From Clostridiaceae bacterium (GTDB taxonomy: Bacteria; Bacillota; Clostridia; Saccharofermentanales; Fastidiosipilaceae), in contig JAAYZH010000071.1 in NCBI GenBank assembly GCA_012514965.1, positions 1 to 6,949 of the forward strand: DNA of 6,949 bases, read 5' to 3'. The position numbers and the translations under genes were made by a program. Under the pieces are notes generated by a model. The model was given only the letters and a program-made list of their open reading frames with translations. It was not told the origin of the DNA and searched no databases. This document shows, piece after piece, positions 1 through 6,169 of this stretch; position 1 is the stretch's first letter; the number at the start of each line of letters is the position of its first letter.

Positions 1-348
1 ACGAATTCCATGTTCCGGGCTGTTGAGGAGACCAATCGTCGCCGCAGTATTCAAGAAGCCTACAACATCGAGCATAATATTACCCCGACAACGATTTACA
101 AAGAAATTCGCAACACGCTGGACACGTTTGCCGAAATCGTGGAAGAAGAAGGGATCAGCACGGGCAAGCGGCCGGGTGAGAAACGTACGCTCAAAGATGA
201 GATTGGCGCGATGAAGCCTACCGAGCTGGCAAAAATAGTCTCGCGTCTCGAGCGCGAGATGAAGAAAGCTGCCCAGTCACTGGACTTCGAACAGGCGGCC
301 GAGCTCCGCGACCTGATGATTTATGCCAAAGGACGCCTTACAGAATAA
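1..348 (+). CDS. uvrB: UvrB, excinuclease ABC subunit B (3' end only)
   Basis: UvrB is the damage-verifying, helicase-like subunit of cytoplasmic nucleotide excision repair. It is loaded by UvrA and then recruits UvrC. The window opens inside the gene, and the frame is open from base 1 to the TAA at 346-348, giving 115 codons. Fragment residues 4-35 carry the typical end of the helicase core (a Met-x-Arg-Ala-Val-Glu-Glu-Thr-Asn-Arg-Arg-Arg run, then Ala-Tyr-Asn-x-Glu-His and Ile-Thr-Pro). Residues of about 73-112 form the C-terminal UVR domain that contacts UvrC, with the recognisable LDFEQAAELRD core. The UvrB motor and beta-hairpin lie outside the window, so their integrity cannot be judged. 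The ATG at base 10 is an internal Met, not a start. In many Bacillota uvrA follows uvrB directly, but here the next gene is a sugar-phosphate mutase. Confidence 0.95.
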   Translation, partial: TNSMFRAVEETNRRRSIQEAYNIEHNITPTTIYKEIRNTLDTFAEIVEEEGISTGKRPGEKRTLKDEIGAMKPTELAKIVSRLEREMKKAAQSLDFEQAAELRDLMIYAKGRLTE

Positions 349-350
349 CC

Positions 351-457
351 TCTGCTTAATCCGAATCTCTTCTTGGTCATTGAGCGAAAGCTGCTTAACT
401 TGTCTGACTTTAGCCTTTTTTATGCGTGTTGCATGAGGAATTGCCGCTTTAAGCAGA
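351..457. repeat. Three copies of the word CTGCTTAA, two direct and one inverted
   Basis: The octamer CTGCTTAA occurs at 352-359 and 391-398, and its reverse complement TTAAGCAG at 449-456. The first copy pairs with the third over 9 bp (351-359 with 449-457). The second pairs with it over 8 bp. The two pairings exclude each other. A T6 run (416-421) and a local hairpin (416-425 with 431-440, several G-U pairs) lie between. The third copy ends seven bases before the extended -10 of pgcA, over the place where a -35 box would be. The repeats are directly visible. Whether they are an operator, an RNA switch, part of the uvrB transcript end or chance is not known. Confidence 0.45.
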
Positions 458-463
458 CCTTCG

Positions 464-472
464 TGATATAAT
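464..472 (+). promoter_or_regulatory. Extended -10 promoter for pgcA
   Basis: The sequence TGATATAAT matches the extended -10 consensus TGnTATAAT exactly, with the hexamer at 467-472. No good -35 sits at the standard distance. TTGCCG at 441-446 is 20 bases away, which is too far, but extended -10 promoters often work without a -35. Initiation near 479 would give a leader of about 40 nt before the pgcA start at 522. This fits a housekeeping sigma-A promoter. Confidence 0.6.
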
Positions 473-507
473 TACATAAAGTGTTTTCTCAGTATCGAAT
501 CAGTGAA

Positions 508-514
508 TGGAGGA
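508..514 (+). promoter_or_regulatory. Ribosome binding site that sets the pgcA start
   Basis: TGGAGGA contains GGAGG (509-513) eight bases before the ATG at 522. An in-frame ATG at 507 overlaps this site and has no purine-rich element upstream of its own. Position 522 is therefore preferred, and the protein begins Met-Ala-Asp-Tyr-Lys. Confidence 0.75.
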
Positions 515-521
515 ATTATTT

Positions 522-2258
522 ATGGCCGATTACAAGCAGGAATATGAGCTTTGGTTGAATGACCCATATTTCAACCAGGCGACGCGGGAGCAGCTTGCCG
601 CAATCAGCGGACAGGAAGAGGAGATCTTCGACCGCTTTTACCAGAACCTTTCTTTTGGCACCGCCGGACTTCGCGGTGTTTTGGGCGCGGGTACGAATCG
701 CATGAATGAGTACACGGTTGCGCAGGCCGCGGAAGGTTTTGCCCGTTATCTTGATACACTGGGTCCTGAAGCTGCCGCCAGAGGAGTCGCGATTTGCTAC
801 GACTCCAGACATCGCTCGCGGGAATTCGCGGAGATCTCGGCTGCGATTTTGGCTGCTCACGGAATTCGCAGCTACTTTATGGATGAGCTTCGCCCTGTTC
901 CTGTTTTGTCTTTCACTGTCCGCCACCTGAATTGCATCGGTGGAATTATGGTCACGGCCAGTCATAATCCTGCCAAGTACAATGGATACAAGGTCTACGG
1001 TGAGGATGGGGGCCAGATGCCGCCGGAAGCAGCTGATGTGGTCGCAGCCGAGATGGCGAAGATCACAGATTATCGCAGCTTGCAATGGTCGGACCTTGAT
1101 GAAGCATCCGCAACCGGTTTGATCAATGTAATCGGACCCGAGATCGACAAGGCTTACTCGGATATGCTGAAGAAGCTTTCTATTTCGCTGGACAGCGTCG
1201 CTCGCCACAAGGACATGAAGATCGTGTATACGCCTTTGCATGGCGCCGGCAACAAGCCTGTCCGCCGCATCCTCAAGGAGATCGGTTTCGAGAACGTGCT
1301 GGTCGTCACTGAACAGGAACAGCCCGATGGTGCTTTCCCGACCGTTGCTTTCCCGAACCCGGAAGAGCGTTCAGCCCTGCAGATGGCGATTGATCTGGCT
1401 ACGCAAGAAGAAGCCAGCCTCGTTATCGCTACTGACCCCGATTCGGATCGCACCGGTTTGGCCGTACGCAAGCCCGACGGAGAATACGCGGTCATGACCG
1501 GCAACCAGATCGGTATTTTACTGTTAGACTATATTCTTTCTTCGCGCAGCGCTCGCGGCGAGCTGCCTGAGAAGTCATTCGTGGTCACGACAATTGTTTC
1601 TTCACGCATGGTCAAGAAGATTTGCGACCACTACGGTGTTGAACTCTTTATCACACTGACCGGCTTCAAGTTTATCGCGGAGCAGATCAAGCTTCATGAC
1701 GAAGACGGCGACATGCACTTCCAGTTTGGCTTCGAGGAGAGCTTTGGCTACCTGGCCGGCCGTGATGTCCGTGACAAGGACGCCGTCGTCGCCAGCATGC
1801 TCCTGGCTGAACTGGCCGCCGTAGCTGCGGATGAGGGCATGACGCTCTACGATCGTATGCAGAAGATTTATGAGACATATGGTTATGCAGCTGAGAAGAC
1901 AATTTCGGTTATGGCCGAAGGTGCCGAAGGACAACGCAATATTGCCAAGGCCATGACTACCTTGAGAGCCGAGAAGAATGCGGTAATCGCAGGTATTCCG
2001 GTCAAGTACATCAATGACTACGAAACCCGTGAGAGACTCGACACAGCAAGCGGTGAAGTTACGCCAATCGACACGACGAATTCCAATGTCCTGCTTTATG
2101 AGCTCGATGGTTATGATTGGATGTGTGTCCGCCCATCAGGGACAGAACCTAAGATCAAAGTCTACTTTGGCTGCTATGCCGAATCGCAGACTGAGGCCGA
2201 AACTGAGCTGAACAGCATCAGAGAAAGCTTCTTAGGCTATGTAAAGTCACTATTGTAA
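522..2258 (+). CDS. pgcA: Phosphoglucomutase / phosphomannomutase, PgcA (PGM2-like) type
   Basis: This cytoplasmic mutase interconverts hexose 6- and 1-phosphates through a phosphoserine and a bisphosphate intermediate. The most likely pair is glucose-6-P and glucose-1-P, feeding UDP-glucose for glycolipid and wall polymers. The 578 residues are close to the roughly 580 of Bacillus PgcA. All four family signatures are visible: the catalytic Ser147 in TASHNP (residues 145-150), the Mg2+ loop DPDSDR (305-310, Asp305/307/309), the sugar-binding GFEES loop (403-407), and the phosphate-binding RPSGTEPK (537-544). The N-terminal GTAGLRG motif is at 46-52. The start at 522 follows from the Shine-Dalgarno spacing. 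The gene has its own likely promoter at 464-472 and a terminator candidate just after its TAA. Substrate choice (glucose, mannose or a pentose phosphate) cannot be settled from sequence, because PGM2-like enzymes vary. Confidence 0.92.
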   Translation: MADYKQEYELWLNDPYFNQATREQLAAISGQEEEIFDRFYQNLSFGTAGLRGVLGAGTNRMNEYTVAQAAEGFARYLDTLGPEAAARGVAICYDSRHRSREFAEISAAILAAHGIRSYFMDELRPVPVLSFTVRHLNCIGGIMVTASHNPAKYNGYKVYGEDGGQMPPEAADVVAAEMAKITDYRSLQWSDLDEASATGLINVIGPEIDKAYSDMLKKLSISLDSVARHKDMKIVYTPLHGAGNKPVRRILKEIGFENVLVVTEQEQPDGAFPTVAFPNPEERSALQMAIDLATQEEASLVIATDPDSDRTGLAVRKPDGEYAVMTGNQIGILLLDYILSSRSARGELPEKSFVVTTIVSSRMVKKICDHYGVELFITLTGFKFIAEQIKLHDEDGDMHFQFGFEESFGYLAGRDVRDKDAVVASMLLAELAAVAADEGMTLYDRMQKIYETYGYAAEKTISVMAEGAEGQRNIAKAMTTLRAEKNAVIAGIPVKYINDYETRERLDTASGEVTPIDTTNSNVLLYELDGYDWMCVRPSGTEPKIKVYFGCYAESQTEAETELNSIRESFLGYVKSLL

Positions 2259-2284
2259 GTACACGGAATTCGACTGAGAACATG

Positions 2285-2321
2285 AAGGGCCTGTGCGTGC
2301 TGAGCGGACAGGTCTTTCTTT
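2285..2321 (+). terminator. Probable intrinsic terminator after pgcA
   Basis: AAGGGCCTGT (2285-2294) pairs with ACAGGTCTTT (2308-2317) to form a 10-bp stem with two G-U pairs around a 13-nt loop. A T-rich tract, TCTTTCTTTAT, overlaps and follows the right arm. It begins 27 nt after the pgcA stop, where a terminator is expected. The T run is broken by C and A, and the stem is only moderately GC-rich, so termination may be partial, letting some transcription run on into dnaE. Confidence 0.5.
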
Positions 2322-2326
2322 ATAAT
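2321..2326 (+). promoter_or_regulatory. Perfect -10 hexamer at the end of the terminator
   Basis: TATAAT matches the -10 consensus exactly, directly after the T-rich tail of the terminator. The hexamer 17 bases upstream (TGCTGA, 2298-2303) is a poor -35, and there is no TG extension. It could start a dnaE transcript near 2333, giving a leader of about 125 nt, or it may be chance within an AT-rich tail. Confidence 0.3.
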
Positions 2327-2327
2327 T

Positions 2328-2349
2328 CGGTAGCGTGAGGCAGTTGCCG
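2328..2349 (+). other. Possible leader hairpin upstream of dnaE
   Basis: CGGTAGC (2328-2334) can pair with GTTGCCG (2343-2349) over 7 bp, including two G-U pairs, around the loop GTGAGGCA. No T run follows, so it is not a terminator. A second, longer-range match lies downstream: GAACAG (2355-2360) with CTGTTC (2393-2398). I recognise no known riboswitch or protein-binding leader. Short stems like these are common by chance. Confidence 0.25.
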
Positions 2350-2399
2350 GACTGGAACAGACGAACGAAATAATACAGTACGCACACGAAAGCTGTTCT

Positions 2400-2427
2400 T
2401 TGAGGCTCTTGCCCTTTGTGCTAAAGT
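2400..2427 (+). promoter_or_regulatory. Candidate promoter close to dnaE
   Basis: TTGAGG (2400-2405, 4 of 6 to the -35 consensus) lies 16 bases from TAAAGT (2422-2427, 4 of 6 to the -10), which is preceded by a TG extension (2419-2420). Initiation near 2434 would leave a leader of about 25 nt that still includes the proximal Shine-Dalgarno site. It competes with the TATAAT at 2321 as the dnaE promoter. Confidence 0.35.
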
Positions 2428-2450
2428 AGGAGGAGATTTTAAGAAGGGGA
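2428..2450 (+). promoter_or_regulatory. Tandem Shine-Dalgarno sites before the TTG start of dnaE
   Basis: AAGGGGA (2444-2450) lies eight bases before the TTG at 2459 and supports that start. A stronger site, AGGAGGAG (2428-2435), lies 23 bases before the TTG, too far to serve it directly, and no start codon lies at a useful distance behind it. It may be a standby site or simply part of the purine-rich leader. The TTG start also gives the N terminus typical of DnaE proteins (Thr-His-Leu-His-x-His a few residues in). Confidence 0.6.
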
Positions 2451-2458
2451 GATTTGCT

Positions 2459-5400
2459 TTGGCCTTTACCCATTTGCATTTACATACGGAATACAGTCTT
2501 CTTGACGGAGCGAATCGCCTCAAGGATTTGCCGGCCAGGCTGCGTGAGCTTGGCATGGATTCTTGTGCTATCACGGATCACGGCGCCATGTATGGTGTGG
2601 TGGATTTCTACACTCTGATGAAGAAAGAAGGCATCAAGCCTATTATCGGCTGTGAAGTCTATGTCGCCCCGGAAGGACGTCTTCTTAAGGAGAAAGGTCT
2701 TGGCTTCGGGCATCTGATACTCCTGGCAAAAGATAACAACGGCTTGATGAATTTGAATAAGATCGTCTCTCAAGGCTTCATTGACGGGTTTTATTACAAG
2801 CCGCGTATTGACTACGAAATTTTGCGGCGATACAGCGAGGGTTTGATCGCCCTGTCAGCTTGTTTGTCGGGTGAAATTCCACGCGCTTTGCTAATGGGCG
2901 ATAGGGAGCTGGCTCGGGAGAAGGCCCGGCTCTATCGAGAGATCTTTGGCAGTGAGAATTTCTACCTGGAGATTCAGGCTAACGGTATGCCGGAACAAGA
3001 GCGGGTGAACCGCGAGTTGCGTATACTTGGCGCTGAGCTCGGCATCCCTTTGGCCGCGACGAATGATTGTCACTATATGCGGCAGGAAGACGCTGCAGCG
3101 CACGAGATTCTGCTGTGCATGCAGACCGGCAAGCGCATGAGTGATCCGGATCGTATGCGTATGGGCTGTGACACACTCTATGTGAAGTCGGAGGCTGAGA
3201 TGCGCCGCGACTTGCCGGATTATGCGGAAGCCATTGAGAATACGGCCCTGATTGCAGAGCGTTGCCAGGCTGAGCTTGACTTCAGCACGATTCACTTGCC
3301 GGACTTCACTGCGCCGGACGGGCGCAGCAGTCCCGAATTCCTGCGTGCCGAGTCGCGCGCCGGCCTCATGAAACGTCTGGATCTACCGCATCGCCAGGGC
3401 GAGGCGGAATACTATGCCCGCCTGGACCATGAGCTTGAAGTCATCATTGAGATGGGCTTTACAGATTATTATTTGATCGTTTGGGACTTTATTCGTTTTG
3501 CGAAAGAAGACGAGATTATGGTCGGCCCGGGCCGCGGTTCGGGTGCCGGATCACTGGTGGCCTATGCGCTGGGTATAACGAATATTGATCCGCTTGAATA
3601 TAATTTGCTGTTCGAGCGTTTCCTGAATGTCGATCGTGTCAGCATGCCGGACTTTGATATCGATTTTTGCTACGAGCGACGCCAGGAAGTGATCGATTAT
3701 GTGAATCGCAAGTATGGTCAGGACAGGGTGGCGCAGGTTATCACGTTCGGTACTTTGGCCGCCAGAGCCTGCCTTCGCGATGTCGGCCGCGCCCTGGACA
3801 TGCCCTATGCCGATACCGATAAGATCAGCAAGATGATCCCGACAGATTTACACATGACGCTTGATAAGGCGCTGGAGGTCAATGCTGAACTCCGGAAACT
3901 CTACGATGCCGACGAGAGTATTCGTACGGTATATGACACAGCCCGTAAGTTTGAAGGTATGCCCCGACATGCCTCTACACATGCTGCCGGTGTGATTATT
4001 TCGAGTATCGATATCACCGATGTAGCACCCTTGGCTCGCAACGACGAAGCTCTGGTGGTTCAGTATGCCAAAGAAAACGTCGCCGACCTAGGTTTGCTGA
4101 AGTTCGATTTCCTGGGCTTGCGGACTTTGACTGTGCTGCGGGATACACGTGATATGGCCAGAGAAAATCACGGTGCGGTGATTGATTACGATCGTCTGCC
4201 CCTCGACGATGTCCATGTATACGATATGCTTTCAGCAGGAGACACGGCTGGTGTGTTCCAGCTCGAAAGTTCCGGCATGACCAGCTTCATAAAAGAGTTG
4301 AAACCGGACAACTTCGAAGATATTATTGCCGGAATTGCTTTGTACAGACCGGGTCCGATGGAACAAATCCCCCGTTATGTGCAGGCGCGCCACGATAAGT
4401 CGTACATTAAGTATCACCATCCGCTATTGCAGCCAATTCTTGAGGTTACCTACGGAACGGTGATTTACCAAGAACAGGTTATGCAAATCGTGCGGGATCT
4501 GGGCGGCTTTTCCATGGGTCAGGCGGACCTGGTACGCAAAGCCATGTCGAAGAAAAATGCTGATTTGCTCGATTCTTACGAGGAACTCTTTATTTTCGGC
4601 GGCGTGGATGAGAAGGGAAGGCCCGTTGACGGCTGTCTGAAGCGAGGCGTCAGCGAGCCGATTGGGCGTTTGATCTACAAGGAGCTGCGCGCTTTCGCGG
4701 GTTACGCATTCAATAAGTCGCATGCCGCGGCCTATGCTGTGGTGGCCTACGACACCGCCTGGCTGAAGTATTACTATCCGGTAGAGTTTTTAGCCGCGAT
4801 GTTGAATTCGTATCTGGGTGATTTGAGCCAGGCCGCGAATTACGTTCAGGTATGCAAGAACATGGATATTGCCATTCTGCCGCCGGATGTCAATCATTCC
4901 TTTGCGCGGTTTCGCACGGAGAGAGGGGCGATCCGTTTCGCCCTGGGCGCGATCAAGAATGTCGGCGAGCAACAGATCAAGGCCTTGGTCCAAGAGCGCG
5001 AAGAAAATGGCGTGTTTGTCGATTTTGGCGACTTTCTGCAACGTGCTTTCGATCGAGGTCTCTCCCGCAAGGTGATCGAGAGTTTGATTTTTGCTTCAGC
5101 CTGTGACTGTTTTGGCGAAAGGCGTTCCCGGATGATGAGCGCCGTCGATCCGTATTACGAAATGTTGAGTCAGTCACGCAAAAACCACATGGAGGGTCAG
5201 GTCTCGTTCTTTGACTTGGGAGCGGACGAAGCCATGGAAATCGCGCCGCCGAAATTTCTCGAAGTAGAAGAGTACGCGCGTCAGGAGCTTTTGGCCAAAG
5301 AAAAAGAGATGTTAGGTATCTATTTTAGCGGACATCCGCTGGAGGACTATGCCAAACGCTTGACTCGCGAAGGATATACATCGGCAGCTGAGCTCAATCC

Positions 5401-6115
5401 GGTGCCTAATCCGGAAAGCGAGAATGAAGAATTGCTTGTACAGCAACAGGGCCCCGCGGATCAGGCTGAAATCAAAATGGCGGGTATGCTTTTGAAACGG
5501 CGCAATATCACGACGAAAAGGAACGAATTGATGTCTTTTCTGACGATGGAGGACCTGACCGGTCAATTCGAGTGTGTGCTCTTCCCGCGGACGCTGGAGC
5601 AGTTTAACGCATTCATCCGCGAAGGCAGAGTTTTGGCCTTGCAAGGAAGGGTGAGCCAAAAAGAGGATTTCCCCAACAGTATGATCGTCAATGCGGCAGA
5701 AATCATGCCCCCCGATACCGACACCTGGCCGCAGGGCAGCAGCTTCGCACCCCGATCACAGGCAGGAGGTCTCCGCTCGCAAGATCGGCAGAACGAGCCG
5801 GTTTACCGTAGCGAAGCCAAACCGTCTGCAACGGAGAATTCTGGGGAGTCATCGATTCCGGACCTGAGTCCGTCTGCTGCCCGACTGGTGCTTAAGCTTC
5901 CCGGCGTGTCGACAGAGCCGTTGACCAGAAGTCTCACCGCGCTGTGCCAATACTGGCGTGGTGACACGCCGATGGCAATCTATTTTGAGGGCGATGGAGT
6001 GTTGTCAGAGCTCCCGCCTGAGCTGAGTGTAGAGACTACGCCGATGTTTTTGTACGCACTTGTGGAGCGATATGGTATAAATAATATTTGGATTGGTAAC
6101 GCGTCCGAAGCATAA
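2459..6115 (+). CDS. dnaE: DNA polymerase III subunit alpha, DnaE
   Basis: This is the family C replicative polymerase that works with the beta clamp at the fork. In Bacillota it usually acts beside PolC, extending primers. The 1218 residues show the full domain order. The PHP domain (about 1-210) has candidate metal ligands His7, His9, Asp16, His41, Glu66, His85, Cys135, Asp203 and His205. The polymerase core has GRGSGAGS (358-365), Asp400 and Asp402 in PDFDIDF, the third catalytic Asp550 in KFDFLGLRT, and NKSHAAAYA (752-760). A helix-hairpin-helix lies around 828-850, a probable clamp-binding motif QVSFF at 914-918, and an OB fold at about 1005-1082. A polar linker (about 1084-1138) leads to a C-terminal domain. 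Bacillus DnaE is about 1115 residues, so this one is long, partly through the linker. Translation starts at TTG. No frameshift or missing catalytic residue is seen. Confidence 0.97.
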   Translation: MAFTHLHLHTEYSLLDGANRLKDLPARLRELGMDSCAITDHGAMYGVVDFYTLMKKEGIKPIIGCEVYVAPEGRLLKEKGLGFGHLILLAKDNNGLMNLNKIVSQGFIDGFYYKPRIDYEILRRYSEGLIALSACLSGEIPRALLMGDRELAREKARLYREIFGSENFYLEIQANGMPEQERVNRELRILGAELGIPLAATNDCHYMRQEDAAAHEILLCMQTGKRMSDPDRMRMGCDTLYVKSEAEMRRDLPDYAEAIENTALIAERCQAELDFSTIHLPDFTAPDGRSSPEFLRAESRAGLMKRLDLPHRQGEAEYYARLDHELEVIIEMGFTDYYLIVWDFIRFAKEDEIMVGPGRGSGAGSLVAYALGITNIDPLEYNLLFERFLNVDRVSMPDFDIDFCYERRQEVIDYVNRKYGQDRVAQVITFGTLAARACLRDVGRALDMPYADTDKISKMIPTDLHMTLDKALEVNAELRKLYDADESIRTVYDTARKFEGMPRHASTHAAGVIISSIDITDVAPLARNDEALVVQYAKENVADLGLLKFDFLGLRTLTVLRDTRDMARENHGAVIDYDRLPLDDVHVYDMLSAGDTAGVFQLESSGMTSFIKELKPDNFEDIIAGIALYRPGPMEQIPRYVQARHDKSYIKYHHPLLQPILEVTYGTVIYQEQVMQIVRDLGGFSMGQADLVRKAMSKKNADLLDSYEELFIFGGVDEKGRPVDGCLKRGVSEPIGRLIYKELRAFAGYAFNKSHAAAYAVVAYDTAWLKYYYPVEFLAAMLNSYLGDLSQAANYVQVCKNMDIAILPPDVNHSFARFRTERGAIRFALGAIKNVGEQQIKALVQEREENGVFVDFGDFLQRAFDRGLSRKVIESLIFASACDCFGERRSRMMSAVDPYYEMLSQSRKNHMEGQVSFFDLGADEAMEIAPPKFLEVEEYARQELLAKEKEMLGIYFSGHPLEDYAKRLTREGYTSAAELNPVPNPESENEELLVQQQGPADQAEIKMAGMLLKRRNITTKRNELMSFLTMEDLTGQFECVLFPRTLEQFNAFIREGRVLALQGRVSQKEDFPNSMIVNAAEIMPPDTDTWPQGSSFAPRSQAGGLRSQDRQNEPVYRSEAKPSATENSGESSIPDLSPSAARLVLKLPGVSTEPLTRSLTALCQYWRGDTPMAIYFEGDGVLSELPPELSVETTPMFLYALVERYGINNIWIGNASEA
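6073..6081 (+). promoter_or_regulatory. Possible internal promoter for pfkA in the end of dnaE
   Basis: TGGTATAAA is an extended -10 (TG, one base, then TATAAA, 5 of 6) inside an AT-rich patch in the last codons of dnaE. The hexamer 17 bases upstream (TACGCA, 6053-6058) matches the -35 at 3 of 6. It could give pfkA some transcription independent of dnaE, starting near 6088. It is inside a coding sequence and may be chance. Confidence 0.3.
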
Positions 6116-6140
6116 GGCGGCAGTCGTTGTGGCAATAACA

Positions 6141-6161
6141 GAAGAAGATAGAAGAAGAGGG
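6141..6161 (+). promoter_or_regulatory. Purine-rich tandem decamer with the pfkA ribosome binding site
   Basis: GAAGAAGATA (6141-6150) is followed directly by GAAGAAGAGG (6151-6160), a near-exact tandem repeat differing in the last two bases. The end of the second copy with the next G forms AGAGGG (6156-6161), eight bases before the pfkA ATG at 6170, and serves as its Shine-Dalgarno site. The 54-nt gap after dnaE holds no terminator-like stem, which fits co-transcription of dnaE and pfkA. Confidence 0.5.
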
Positions 6162-6169
6162 TAAGGGAA

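Noticed and set aside
411..440. T6 run and hairpin after uvrB as an intrinsic terminator
   Set aside because: On the plus strand the T run lies in the left arm of the best hairpin (416-425 with 431-440), not after a stem. The stem that could precede the T run (AAAG with CTTT, interrupted by a bulge) is too weak. How the uvrB transcript ends is left open.
507..521. ATG at 507 as the start of pgcA
   Set aside because: It overlaps the Shine-Dalgarno sequence at 508-514 and has none of its own, whereas the ATG at 522 is ideally spaced.
516..1241. A 241-codon open frame on the minus strand, opposite pgcA
   Set aside because: It lies wholly inside a well-supported gene with all catalytic motifs. 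Its translation resembles no family I know, and it has no apparent ribosome binding site. It is a shadow of biased codon use in pgcA.
2891..3295. A 134-codon minus-strand open frame opposite dnaE
   Set aside because: It overlaps the conserved PHP domain coding region, and its product shows no recognisable domain. It is a shadow frame, as are the shorter ones inside dnaE.
5764..5770. Perfect AGGAGGT inside dnaE as an internal translation start signal
   Set aside because: No ATG, GTG or TTG follows at a usable distance. It falls in the low-complexity linker coding region and is most likely chance.
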